From Ectothiorhodospiraceae bacterium BW-2 (GTDB lineage Bacteria; Pseudomonadota; Gammaproteobacteria; Thiohalomonadales; Thiohalomonadaceae), in NCBI GenBank assembly GCA_008375315.1, contig CP032507.1:1663001-1727000 (forward strand): a stretch of DNA of 64,000 bases, in the 5' to 3' direction. Numbering within the stretch: position 1 is the first letter of the stretch; every line of letters begins with the position of its first letter. A program made the position numbers and the translations under genes. The notes below the pieces were generated by a model that worked only from the letters and a program-made list of their open reading frames with translations, had not been told where the DNA came from and made no database searches. Positions 8,939 to 17,865 of the stretch are shown here, piece by piece.

Positions 8939-10260
8939 AACGCCTGTTTTAGCAGTAGTGCGTAGTAGAACCCATCCATACCATACTCACCGGGGAAAAT
9001 CTGCCTACCATGGCCGATCTGCTCACCCCACGCCACCGCTACATTTTTAGACTGACAGTCGCGCTGTTGTGAGAGCCACCAGTGAATATTCTCCTCGTTC
9101 TCCTGCTTAAATAGCGAACAGGTGGCATAGAGCAGCCGCCCCCCCGGTTTAAGTAGCGGCCAAACTGCCGTTAAAATCGCCCGCTGTCGCGCCACCAAGA
9201 CGGCAATATCGCTCTCTCGTCGCAAATATTTAATATCGGGATGGCGCCGAATGACGCCGCTGGCCGAGCAGGGGAGATCAAGCAATATCGCATCAAAGTA
9301 TCGACCATCCCACCAACTGTCGGGATTAGCCGCATCCGCGACAACCACCTTGGCCTGAAAAGCGAGTCGGGAGAGGGTCTGCTCAATCCGCCGACAGCGC
9401 TCAGTCTCACTATCGAGTGCTAGCAACTCCAGTGTCGGTTCGAGCTCCATGAGGTGGGCGCTCTTCCCTCCAGGCGCGGCACAGGCATCTAAAATTCGCT
9501 CATACGGCTGCGGAGCCAGTAGTTCAGCAGCTAGCTGGGCAGCCCCATCCTGCACACTACAGCTACCGCTCTCAAAGCCAGGTAGCTGCTCAACCGCAAC
9601 TGGCTGTGACAGGCATAACGCATGAGCCGGTAGCAGCGGTTCAGAGAGGACGCCTACCTGCTGTAACTGCGCCTGATAAGCCTGCCGACTCTGGCGCTGC
9701 TGGTTGACCCGTAGCGTCATCGGCGGGCGCTGATTATTCCCCTCGACTATCTCCCGCCACCTCTTAGGCCACTGTCTCTGTAGCTGCTCTAGCCACCACT
9801 TAGGGTGGGCATAACACCACGCCGGCTCCGCCTGCAGCGCTGCGGTAAGGGCGGTTGACTCTCGTTGCCAGCGCCGTAGTAGGGCATTCACTACCCCCTT
9901 AGCCCACGGCTTTTTTAACTGGTTAGTGACTTTCACCGTCTCAGAGAGCACCGCATAGTCGGGTAGTGAGAGCTGCTGTAGTTGATAGAGCCCTAGCGCC
10001 AGCAGAATCTTAATATCGCTATCTTTCGCTTTGAGTGGCTTTTGTAGCAATCTGTCAATCACTAACACTAACCGAGGCCAGAAGCGCAGCACCCCGTAGC
10101 TCAACTCCTGTGCTAGCGGCCGCTCACTCTCAGTCAGGTGAGGGAGCTGCCGCTGTAGTACGGTGGTTAGCGACTCGCCGCCATACAGCACCGCTTTAAC
10201 CACCACCACGGCACCCAAACGGGCACTCTGCCCCCCAGCCCGACTCTCTATCGTCGGCAC
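8935..10260 (-). CDS. rsmB: 16S rRNA (cytosine-967-C5)-methyltransferase RsmB
   Basis: A 441-aa enzyme that makes m5C967 in 16S rRNA. The N-terminal NusB-like RNA-binding domain covers about residues 15-150. The catalytic domain shows the SAM site LDACAAPGGKSAHL, LLDLPCSASGVIRRHPDIK (the PC motif cysteine) and YATCSLFKQENE (the TCS catalytic cysteine). In many gammaproteobacteria rsmB follows def-fmt and precedes trkA; here fmt is absent and the gene follows soeC after 3 bases. The stop overlaps the trkA start. Confidence 0.95.
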   Translation of the reverse strand: MPTIESRAGGQSARLGAVVVVKAVLYGGESLTTVLQRQLPHLTESERPLAQELSYGVLRFWPRLVLVIDRLLQKPLKAKDSDIKILLALGLYQLQQLSLPDYAVLSETVKVTNQLKKPWAKGVVNALLRRWQRESTALTAALQAEPAWCYAHPKWWLEQLQRQWPKRWREIVEGNNQRPPMTLRVNQQRQSRQAYQAQLQQVGVLSEPLLPAHALCLSQPVAVEQLPGFESGSCSVQDGAAQLAAELLAPQPYERILDACAAPGGKSAHLMELEPTLELLALDSETERCRRIEQTLSRLAFQAKVVVADAANPDSWWDGRYFDAILLDLPCSASGVIRRHPDIKYLRRESDIAVLVARQRAILTAVWPLLKPGGRLLYATCSLFKQENEENIHWWLSQQRDCQSKNVAVAWGEQIGHGRQIFPGEYGMDGFYYALLLKQAL

Positions 10261-10263
10261 GAT

Positions 10264-11232
10264 TTAAATCGTCTGATAGTAGATATTTTGCGGATGGTTC
10301 GCTTGGGCAAAGAAGAGCCAACGCTCAAAGAGTAGCCCAAGATACTGCACCATAACAGCGGCGGTCATTAGATTCGACTGCCCTAGCTGCATCCCTAGCC
10401 ACAGCAGCAGTAGCGGCAAGAGGAAGGTTAATATCATCATCAGCCACTTAATTCTCTTGACCACCCCCCCTTTCACGCCATGAAAATATTCGCGAGTATT
10501 ATAGCAGCCGCCCATCATCCCCATCGCTTTTTGCTGAATTTGGCTATGGCGCACACCGATGGCGCTCTGTAGGGTCGATTTTGGCTTTAAGCGAGCGTTA
10601 CGAAACAGCGAGGCAAAGCGGGCAATCCACGCGATGGTGGTTATTAACATCGCAAAGTAGCCGTAGAAATAGACTAAATCCTGGGCATAGTTAGTCGCAT
10701 AGCTAGTGGCCAGCATAAACCCAGAGGCGGTACCGAGTAGGGTAAAGTTAATCACCGTTAACGGGGTAGCCCACTCCCGTAAAAAGCGGATACTAGCGTA
10801 GATCATAGCGGTGGCGATAAAGAGTAGAAATATCGCCGCTGAGGTGATTGCCCCCAAAATTAGGCTAATTTGGTTACCCAGCTCTCGCCCTAGCACTACC
10901 GGATTCCACTCCAGATAGTGAATCAGCGTGTAGAGCGCCACCAGCCCCATCACCAGCGGCAGAATAATGACCTCCCGCGATAGCCAGGAGGTGCGCCACT
11001 GCGATACGGCTCGCCACGCCCGCTCTGGATGGCCTAAATGGAAAAAGGAGGCGATGAGTCCGGCAATAAGCAGCAGCAGCGAAATCGCGCCACCCACGGC
11101 AAAAAATTGGTGGCGCTGCTCAGGAATGAGATTGACCGCAGCGTAGCTCTCGCCGGTATAGAGGGCTAAAAAGAGACCCTGTCCAAGACCTATCAGGGTA
11201 GTTAAAAAGATGACAGAAAAGGCGGGATGCAT
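10264..11232 (-). CDS. soeC: SoeC-like membrane anchor of a sulfite dehydrogenase (DmsC/NrfD type)
   Basis: A 322-aa integral membrane protein with about eight hydrophobic segments, starting MHPAFSVIFLTTLIGLGQGLFLALY, typical of DmsC-type anchors that pass electrons from sulfite to the quinone pool. The HPERAWRA stretch after the second helix is family-like. AGGAG lies about 9 nt before the ATG. It is 16 bases after soeB in a soeA-soeB-soeC run, the order and sizes known for the cytoplasmic SoeABC complex of purple sulfur bacteria. A polysulfide/thiosulfate or DMSO reductase anchor is the alternative; the partner subunits favour Soe. Confidence 0.85.
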   Translation of the reverse strand: MHPAFSVIFLTTLIGLGQGLFLALYTGESYAAVNLIPEQRHQFFAVGGAISLLLLIAGLIASFFHLGHPERAWRAVSQWRTSWLSREVIILPLVMGLVALYTLIHYLEWNPVVLGRELGNQISLILGAITSAAIFLLFIATAMIYASIRFLREWATPLTVINFTLLGTASGFMLATSYATNYAQDLVYFYGYFAMLITTIAWIARFASLFRNARLKPKSTLQSAIGVRHSQIQQKAMGMMGGCYNTREYFHGVKGGVVKRIKWLMMILTFLLPLLLLWLGMQLGQSNLMTAAVMVQYLGLLFERWLFFAQANHPQNIYYQTI

Positions 11233-11248
11233 GGTTAGTTCTCCTTGC

Positions 11249-11974
11249 TCAGAACATCCAGTCGTCGAGATTGGCCTCTTTAGTCGGCCCCTTGCGAATA
11301 TCCTCTTTTCGTAGCGGATTATCCGATCTAACTAGCTCATCCGCATGGATATGGAGTTCAGTTCTGCGCCTAGGCAGATAGTGGTTCGCCGGCTGGGTGC
11401 CCCACTCCGGCATTAGGGGGTACCCACCGCGCTCACGAATTGCGGTTGAGGCCTCGGAGTAGGGGTCATGAACATCGCCAAAAATACGGGCACTGGTTGG
11501 GCAGGCGAGTACACAGGCCGGACGCCGTTCGCTCTCGGGGAGTGAGTTATCGTAGAGTCTATCGACGCAGAGGGTGCACTTTTTCATCACCTGCTGCTTC
11601 TCATCCAGCTCCCTAGCGCCGTAGGGGCAGGCCCAAGAGCAATATTTACAGCCGATACACTTATCGTAATCGACCAGTACAATACCATCTTCGGCCCTTT
11701 TATAGCTCGCACCCGTCGGACAGACCGGCACACAGGGGGGGTCTTCACAGTGGAGACAGCTTTTCGGAAAGTGGATAGTCTCGGTCAGCGGAAACTCCCC
11801 TACCTCAAAGGTCTGTACCCGATTAAAAAAGGTGCCAGTCGGGTTATGGCCATAAGGGCTATCATCGAGCAGCGGCCCCGCCTCGCCGGAGGTGTTCCAC
11901 TCCTTGCAGGAGGTGACACAGGCGTGACAGCCGACACAGACATTGAGATCAATCACTAGCGCCAGTTGTGCCAT
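11249..11974 (-). CDS. soeB: SoeB-like 4x[4Fe-4S] electron-transfer subunit
   Basis: A 241-aa DmsB/PhsB-type ferredoxin subunit carrying four cysteine clusters: CVGCHACVTSCKEW (near residue 12), CLHCEDPPCVPVCPTGA, CIGCKYCSWACPYGA and CTLCVDR...PACVLACPT. It would pass electrons from the molybdenum subunit to SoeC. No signal peptide or Tat motif is seen, in keeping with a cytoplasmic enzyme. The ATG is 2 bases after the soeA stop and soeC follows, so the three are clearly co-transcribed. Confidence 0.9.
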   Translation of the reverse strand: MAQLALVIDLNVCVGCHACVTSCKEWNTSGEAGPLLDDSPYGHNPTGTFFNRVQTFEVGEFPLTETIHFPKSCLHCEDPPCVPVCPTGASYKRAEDGIVLVDYDKCIGCKYCSWACPYGARELDEKQQVMKKCTLCVDRLYDNSLPESERRPACVLACPTSARIFGDVHDPYSEASTAIRERGGYPLMPEWGTQPANHYLPRRRTELHIHADELVRSDNPLRKEDIRKGPTKEANLDDWMF

Positions 11975-11976
11975 CT

Positions 11977-14856
11977 CTACCCCTCCTTACCAAATAGTCC
12001 GGCGACATAGTTAAGCCAACTCCGTCGTCTGCCGGTTCCCGGTAGTTTTGGCATCGTCTCATAACGGGGGGCCGTTAGCGACGGCTCCCGACCATCGGCA
12101 GCATAGATCTGCACCCGTACGTCATACCACCCTGCCTGACCGGTCACCGGATCGGAATTCGATAGGTGTTCGCCGTCATATCCGGGCGGTAGCTCTTCTG
12201 AAATCACATGGTTAAGCAAAAATCCCTGCCGACTCTCATTGGCATTTGGGTCGAGATTCCAAGCACCACTCGCCTTGCCAATGGCGTTCCAAGTCCATAC
12301 TGTCCCTGGCTCAACCGCTTCAGAGTAGCGAGCCAGACAGCGTACTTTGCCATGCATCGATTCAACCCACATCCAGCCACCCTCTTCAATGCCGCGGCTG
12401 CGAGCCGTTTTAGGATGGAGGTAGAGGTAGTTATAGGTGTGGATCTGTCGTAACCACGCATTTTGTGAATCCCACGAGTGGTACATCGCCATCGGGCGCT
12501 GGGTCACGGCATTAAGCGGATAGGCGGCTTGATCGGTTAGCTGCGACTCTAGCGTCTCGTAGTAGAACGGCAGCGGATCAAAGTAGCGCTCCACCCGTGC
12601 TCGTAGCCGCTCTGGTGGCTGGCGCCCAAAGGTCTTACCCTGCGCTGCGAGGCGAAACTTCTGTAGTACCTCAGAGTAGATATGGATATTAATCGGCTCG
12701 GCATAGCGGGTCATACCATGCGCCTGTGCCCACTGTAGATAGCCCTGATTCCAGTTACGCATATATTGATAGGAGCGCGGCAGGTGGTAGTGAAACACAC
12801 AGTTATTCTTTTCATACATCTGCCACTGTGACGGATTCGGCTCCCCTTTAAGCGACTTCTGCCCCCCACTACCGCGCCAGCCTGCTAAAAAGCCGATACC
12901 GGAGCCAGGAGCGGTCTCAAAACGGGTCACAAAGTCGGGGTAGTTGCGATATTTACGCTCACCACTCTCATCGACAAAGATAGGTAGCTTTAAGCGACTC
13001 CCTAGCTCGATCAGCACCTCCTGAAACGGTTTACACTCACCGCTCGGGGGGAGCACTGGAATTCGTACCGAATCGACCGGGCCATCAAACTCTGAAATCG
13101 GCCTATCGAGCATCGACATCGCATCGTGTCGTTCCAGATAGCTAGTATCGGGCAGGACTAGATCGGCAAAGGCGACAGTCTCTGATTGAAAAGCGTCGGC
13201 AACGACAATGAAGGGGATCTTATATTCGCCATCCTCCCCCTTATCGTTCAACATCTGCCGTACCTTATCGGTATTCATGGTCGAGTTCCAAGCCATATTG
13301 GCCATAAACAGAAACAGAGTATCAATAGGGTAGGGATCGCCGCGCCAAGCGTTGGTGATGACATTGTGCATCAGACCGTGCACCGAGAGGGGGTACTCCC
13401 ATGAGAAGGCTTTATCGATTCGCACCGGCTCCCCTTGCTCATCGACAAAGAGATCATCAGGATCGGCCGGCCACCCTAGCGGCATCCCGTTCAATGGGGT
13501 ATTAGGCTGCACATCCTCAGGGGAGGTCGGGGTTTTAGGACAGGGGGGAATAGGCCGTGGAAAGGGCGCTTTATGACGAAAGCCACCTGGTCTATCGATC
13601 GTACCGAGCATGGTCATCAATATCGATAGCGCCCGAATGGTATGAAAGCCGTTAGAGTGGGCCGCTAGCCCCCGCATCGCGTGAAACGCCACCGGATTAC
13701 CATAGATGCGATCGTGATCGTTACCCCAGACATCGGTCCAGGCGATCGGTAGCTCGATCCGCTTATCGCGAGCGGTAATCCCCATCTCGTGCGCTAGACG
13801 GGTGATCGTCGCCGCCGGTATGCCGGTTATCGTCTCGGCCCACTCGGGGGTGTACTGCTCTAGCCGCTCACTTAGCAGGGCAAAGCTCGGTTTTACTCTC
13901 GTGCCGTCATCGAGCTGAAACTCGCCTAAAAGGTAGGGATCGCTGCCGGGAGTATGGGTCGAAATCGGTTGATCGAGCTCTCTATCCCACCAGAGCTTAT
14001 TTTGCGGATCAAAACAGCCCTCCTCTTCGGGTATTTCGGTACGAATAAACATCCCATACTCGGGGCTAGCGCTATCCATATTGACCAGTTCGGCGGCGTT
14101 GGTGTAGTTGATCAAAAAGTCGCGATCATAGAGACCTGTTTTTAGGAGGAGATGGCAGAGCGCTAGCAGCAGTGCTCCATCGCTCCCCGGCTTAATCGGC
14201 ACCCACTCATCGGCAATGGCCGAGTAGCCGGTTCGAATTGGATTGATGGAGATAAAGCGACCCCCATTGCGCTTAAACTGTGCTAGCGCAATCTTCATCG
14301 GGTTAGAGTGGTGATCTTCGGCGGTGCCTATCATGATAAATAGCTTCGCCCGCTCTAAATCTGGTCCACCGAACTCCCAAAATGAGCCACCGAGGGTGTA
14401 GATCATCCCAGCGGCCATATTGACCGAGCAGAAGCCGCCGTGGGCGGCATAGTTAGGGGTGCCAAAATTTTTAGCAAACATACCGGTCAGCGCCTGCATC
14501 TGATCACGACCGGTAAAAAGCGCTAGCCGTTTAGGATCGGTGGCGCGAATATGGCCTAACCGCTCCTCCAGCATACCGAACGCCTCCTCCCAGCTAATCG
14601 GTTCAAAGTCACCCTTGCCTCGCTCACTACCGGGTTTACGCTTTAGGGGGCGGGTTAGGCGAGCAGGGGAGTACTGTTTCATAATCCCCGATGCCCCCTT
14701 AGCGCAGATCACCCCCTGATTTAGTGGGTGTTCGGGATTTCCCTGAATATAACGCACCTCGCCATCGCGCAGCGTCACTCGAATGCCGCAGCGACAGGCA
14801 CACATATAGCAGGTAGTATTTTTGACTTCAATACGATCAGTTACAGCAATAGTCAT
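11977..14856 (-). CDS. soeA: SoeA-like molybdopterin subunit of sulfite dehydrogenase
   Basis: A 959-aa member of the DMSO-reductase family (Mo-bis-MGD). It opens with a [4Fe-4S] motif (C16, C19, C23, C51), followed by the molybdopterin oxidoreductase domains and a C-terminal dinucleotide-binding domain near residues 810-940. The frame stays open to 15159, but that would run through the dnaA start. The ATG at 14856, just before the cysteine motif, is the natural start. There is no twin-arginine signal, so it should act in the cytoplasm, as SoeABC does in oxidising sulfite to sulfate. The length and the BC partners fit Soe better than PhsA/PsrA (smaller, Tat-exported). It is divergent from dnaA. 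Confidence 0.87.
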   Translation of the reverse strand: MTIAVTDRIEVKNTTCYMCACRCGIRVTLRDGEVRYIQGNPEHPLNQGVICAKGASGIMKQYSPARLTRPLKRKPGSERGKGDFEPISWEEAFGMLEERLGHIRATDPKRLALFTGRDQMQALTGMFAKNFGTPNYAAHGGFCSVNMAAGMIYTLGGSFWEFGGPDLERAKLFIMIGTAEDHHSNPMKIALAQFKRNGGRFISINPIRTGYSAIADEWVPIKPGSDGALLLALCHLLLKTGLYDRDFLINYTNAAELVNMDSASPEYGMFIRTEIPEEEGCFDPQNKLWWDRELDQPISTHTPGSDPYLLGEFQLDDGTRVKPSFALLSERLEQYTPEWAETITGIPAATITRLAHEMGITARDKRIELPIAWTDVWGNDHDRIYGNPVAFHAMRGLAAHSNGFHTIRALSILMTMLGTIDRPGGFRHKAPFPRPIPPCPKTPTSPEDVQPNTPLNGMPLGWPADPDDLFVDEQGEPVRIDKAFSWEYPLSVHGLMHNVITNAWRGDPYPIDTLFLFMANMAWNSTMNTDKVRQMLNDKGEDGEYKIPFIVVADAFQSETVAFADLVLPDTSYLERHDAMSMLDRPISEFDGPVDSVRIPVLPPSGECKPFQEVLIELGSRLKLPIFVDESGERKYRNYPDFVTRFETAPGSGIGFLAGWRGSGGQKSLKGEPNPSQWQMYEKNNCVFHYHLPRSYQYMRNWNQGYLQWAQAHGMTRYAEPINIHIYSEVLQKFRLAAQGKTFGRQPPERLRARVERYFDPLPFYYETLESQLTDQAAYPLNAVTQRPMAMYHSWDSQNAWLRQIHTYNYLYLHPKTARSRGIEEGGWMWVESMHGKVRCLARYSEAVEPGTVWTWNAIGKASGAWNLDPNANESRQGFLLNHVISEELPPGYDGEHLSNSDPVTGQAGWYDVRVQIYAADGREPSLTAPRYETMPKLPGTGRRRSWLNYVAGLFGKEG

Positions 14857-14978
14857 GGCGACTCCAGAGTTGGCCAGTGCGGAACATTTTAACAATAAAC
14901 CCCCCGCATGGATATGGCCAAGATCAACTGTTTGCCCAATGAGGGCGGTAAAATCGGGATAAGTTTCTGCATAAAGCT

Positions 14979-14987
14979 GTGGATAAG
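14979..14987 (-). promoter_or_regulatory. DnaA box upstream of dnaA
   Basis: TGTGGATAA on the plus strand, the exact complement of the TTATCCACA box, 74 bases before the dnaA ATG in the 204-bp soeA-dnaA gap. A DnaA box here fits autoregulation of dnaA. Confidence 0.7.
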
Positions 14988-15060
14988 TCGGGAGAAGCGG
15001 GGTAAACTGACGCCCCTCCCCCCTGATAACGCCCCACTGACTAGGAGAGCAGATCACCCT

Positions 15061-16425
15061 ATGCAAATAGAAGCGGACGAGATATGGCAAAGCTGTCTGC
15101 AGCGGCTCAAATCGCTCTGTAGCGGTAGCGACTTTAACCTCTACCTCAACCCCCTCCAAGTCGAACTAAAGCAGACTCTCTTCTGCCTGTACGCCCCTAA
15201 CGATATCATTCGGGAGCAGGTGCAGAAGGTCTATGCCGCCCAAATACACCAATGCCTACAGAGCCACTCAGAGGAGCTGAAGCTACAGATCAGCGTCGGT
15301 AGCCTCAAAAAAGCGCCGCTACAGGAGGAGTTGCCCCTGCCTAAACCAAGGAGTGCTCAGCCTGCGGAGAGTGAAGCCACTCCGCAAGTCGCCAAAAGCA
15401 ACTTTAAAAGTAACTTAAACGACAACTATACCTTTGAACAGTTTGTCGAGGGTAAATCGAACCAGCTCGCGCGTGCGGCGGCGCTTCAGGTCGCCTCTAA
15501 TCCGGGAACCGCCTATAACCCGCTGTTTATCTACGGTAAAACCGGACTGGGCAAAACCCACCTGATGCACGCCATCGGTAATGCGATTAAAAAAGATAAC
15601 CCGAACAGCCGAGTCGTAGCGCTCTTTTCAGAGAAGTTTGTCCACGATATGGTCAACGGCTACCACCACGGTAAAATTGAAGAGTTCAAGCGCTACTACC
15701 GCACCCTTGATGCGCTGCTCATTGACGATATTCAGTTCTTTGCCGGCAAAGAGGGCTCCCAAGAGGAGTTTTTCCACACTTTTAATACGCTGCTAGAGGG
15801 GCAAAAGCAGATTGTGCTCACCTGTGATACGCTGCCACAGGGGGTGGAGAAGATCGATGATCGGCTCAAATCGCGTTTTAGTTGGGGGCTGACTATCTGT
15901 ATTGAACCGCCCGATCTTGAGACTCGGGTTGCCATCTTAAAGCGCAAAGCGGAGCGGCTCGGCTCGCTGCTGCCCGATGATGTTGCCTTCTTTATCGCTG
16001 AAAATGTGCGCTCGAATGTGCGTGATCTAGAGGGGGCTCTAAGCCGCGTTAACGCTAATGCTCAGTTTAGGGGAAAGAGTATCGCCCTAGAGTATGCACG
16101 GGAGGCGCTACGGGATCAGCTAGCGATCGCGGCTAAACAGGTCACCGTAGATAACATTCAGCGGGTGGTCGCGGGCTACTACCAAATTCGTGTCGCCGAT
16201 ATTCTCTCTAAAAACCGTACCCGCTCCGTTGCTCGTCCAAGACAGGTAGCTATGGCGCTAGCTAAGGAGCTAACCCGTCACAGCCTGCCCGAGCTCGGGC
16301 GGCTCTTCGGTGACCGAGATCACACGACCGTCATGCATGCTTGCAAACAGATCCATAAATTACGCCTAGAAGATCCAACCATTGAGGAGGATTACCACAA
16401 TCTGTTGAGTAAATTAACGACTTAA
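15061..16425 (+). CDS. dnaA: Chromosomal replication initiator DnaA
   Basis: A 454-aa initiator. Domain I covers about residues 1-85 (MQIEADEIWQSCLQRL...); a short linker follows; the AAA+ domain III carries Walker A GKTGLGKTH and Walker B LLIDDIQFF; domain IV ends with the DNA-binding signature GDRDHTTVMHACKQI. An upstream ATG at 14908 would add about 50 residues unlike any DnaA. The ATG at 15061 has AGGAGA about 11 nt upstream and gives the usual N-terminus. It is the first gene of dnaA-dnaN-recF-gyrB. Confidence 0.97.
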   Translation: MQIEADEIWQSCLQRLKSLCSGSDFNLYLNPLQVELKQTLFCLYAPNDIIREQVQKVYAAQIHQCLQSHSEELKLQISVGSLKKAPLQEELPLPKPRSAQPAESEATPQVAKSNFKSNLNDNYTFEQFVEGKSNQLARAAALQVASNPGTAYNPLFIYGKTGLGKTHLMHAIGNAIKKDNPNSRVVALFSEKFVHDMVNGYHHGKIEEFKRYYRTLDALLIDDIQFFAGKEGSQEEFFHTFNTLLEGQKQIVLTCDTLPQGVEKIDDRLKSRFSWGLTICIEPPDLETRVAILKRKAERLGSLLPDDVAFFIAENVRSNVRDLEGALSRVNANAQFRGKSIALEYAREALRDQLAIAAKQVTVDNIQRVVAGYYQIRVADILSKNRTRSVARPRQVAMALAKELTRHSLPELGRLFGDRDHTTVMHACKQIHKLRLEDPTIEEDYHNLLSKLTT

Positions 16426-16694
16426 CTGTGGATAAGATGTGAAGCGATGGGGATAGTGAACTTATCCCGATCTTATCCCACCCTATCCACACTCATAAGC
16501 GAGTAATAATACACAGCGATGGTTAAACTAACTAAATGAATTTAAACAAAAAAATTGACTTATCAACATATCAACAGCCCTAATAATAACAATAGGTATT
16601 AGATATATATAAACAATATTATTAATAATAGCCTGTGGATAGTGTGGATAAGGGTGTAGATAACTTTTGAATAACTTGTTAATAGGATAGAATC
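16426..16694 (+). other. Probable chromosomal origin oriC (dnaA-dnaN intergenic region)
   Basis: A 269-bp gap between dnaA and dnaN with clustered DnaA boxes. Perfect TGTGGATAA occurs at 16427-16435 and 16643-16651; near matches are at 16473-16481, 16483-16491 (CTATCCACA), 16634-16642 (TGTGGATAG) and 16655-16663 (TGTAGATAA). Between the two groups lies a strongly AT-rich stretch (about 16530-16630), a likely DNA-unwinding element. Its position between dnaA and dnaN is a classical origin site. Confidence 0.82.
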
Positions 16695-17846
16695 ATGCAA
16701 TTTACAATTTCTAAAGAGCGGCTATTACCGGCGCTACTCATGGTCAATGGGGTGATCCCCCGTAATCCGAAACAGCCCGCTTTAACCCACATGCTACTCA
16801 AAGTTGAGGGGGAGAAGCTGATATTAATCGGTACAGATCTTGATGTGCAGATTCAGACCTCAATCAGTGAGTTTAAGCCGCTTGTTGGTGAGGTAGCCTC
16901 TTTTACTCTTCCTTCGAGAAAATTAACTGATATCTGCCGTAATTTAGATGATAACTCTGATGTTAAGTTTGATATTGGTGAGAGTCGTACAATCATTCGT
17001 TCAGGAAGAAGTCGTTACACACTGACCCATCTGAGTGGTGAAAATTTTCCAGCTATGAAGAGCACTGCCGAAATGGCTCAGGATAGTGATACGACTTCAT
17101 TGCGGTTAACTCTTAAAGAGTCTGATGTTAGAAATCTGCTAGCTAAGACTCAATTCTGTATGGCGACCCAAGATGTCCGTAGCTATCTTAATGGGTTGAT
17201 GCTTGAATTTAATGCCCGACAGATTCATGCGGTCGCTACCGATGGCCATCGGTTAGCGGTCTATTCGATTGAGAATAGTAACCCGACCGATACGCTGCTC
17301 GATCGGCAAATTATTATTCCGCGCAAATCGGTAGCCGAGCTGTTTCGGCTGCTAGAGGAGGGGAGTGAGCAGCAGGTGACGCTAGAGTTGAGTGATAAAT
17401 CGTTTTCGCTCTACTTCGGTGCAAGTATCTTTACATCAGGATTGATCGATAGTCGCTATCCTGACTACGCTGATGTCATCCCTAAGGAGAGTGATAGCTC
17501 CCTCTATATGGTGGTGAACTCTGAAAAGCTGCGTAATTCACTCATTCGTGCCTCGGTACTCTCTAATGAGAAGTATCGCGGTATCCGTTTTACCCTTAGT
17601 GATAACCAGCTCTCGCTCACGATTAATAATATGGAGCAGGAGGAGGCGCAGGAGGATATGGGTGTTGAGTTTAATTCTGAACAGCCGTTTGAGATCGGTT
17701 TTAATATCTCCTATCTAATTGAGATTTTGAATGTGATTGGAAGTGGCGATGTGCTGTTTATGTTTCCTGATAGTGAGAGTACTTCGTTAATTACTCCTAA
17801 AGATAATACCCAGCTTAAATATGCCATTATGCCGATGCAGATATAG
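16695..17846 (+). CDS. dnaN: DNA polymerase III beta subunit (sliding clamp)
   Basis: A 383-aa clamp protein starting MQFTISKERLLPALLMVNGVI and ending YAIMPMQI, the typical DnaN termini. Three clamp folds are expected; ATDGHRLAVY near residue 180 and SRYPDYADVIP near residue 260 are family signatures. It is about 17 residues longer than E. coli DnaN, partly from an acidic insertion in the third domain (EQEEAQEDMG). It follows oriC and lies 19 bases before recF. It is the ring that tethers polymerase III and that Hda uses for regulatory inactivation of DnaA. Confidence 0.97.
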   Translation: MQFTISKERLLPALLMVNGVIPRNPKQPALTHMLLKVEGEKLILIGTDLDVQIQTSISEFKPLVGEVASFTLPSRKLTDICRNLDDNSDVKFDIGESRTIIRSGRSRYTLTHLSGENFPAMKSTAEMAQDSDTTSLRLTLKESDVRNLLAKTQFCMATQDVRSYLNGLMLEFNARQIHAVATDGHRLAVYSIENSNPTDTLLDRQIIIPRKSVAELFRLLEEGSEQQVTLELSDKSFSLYFGASIFTSGLIDSRYPDYADVIPKESDSSLYMVVNSEKLRNSLIRASVLSNEKYRGIRFTLSDNQLSLTINNMEQEEAQEDMGVEFNSEQPFEIGFNISYLIEILNVIGSGDVLFMFPDSESTSLITPKDNTQLKYAIMPMQI

Positions 17847-17865
17847 CGTTGGGCATTGAGAGTCG

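Noticed and set aside
14857-15159. N-terminal extension of SoeA across the dnaA start
   Set aside because: The extension would overlap the dnaA promoter and first codons, and the family starts just before the cysteine motif, so the ATG at 14856 was kept.
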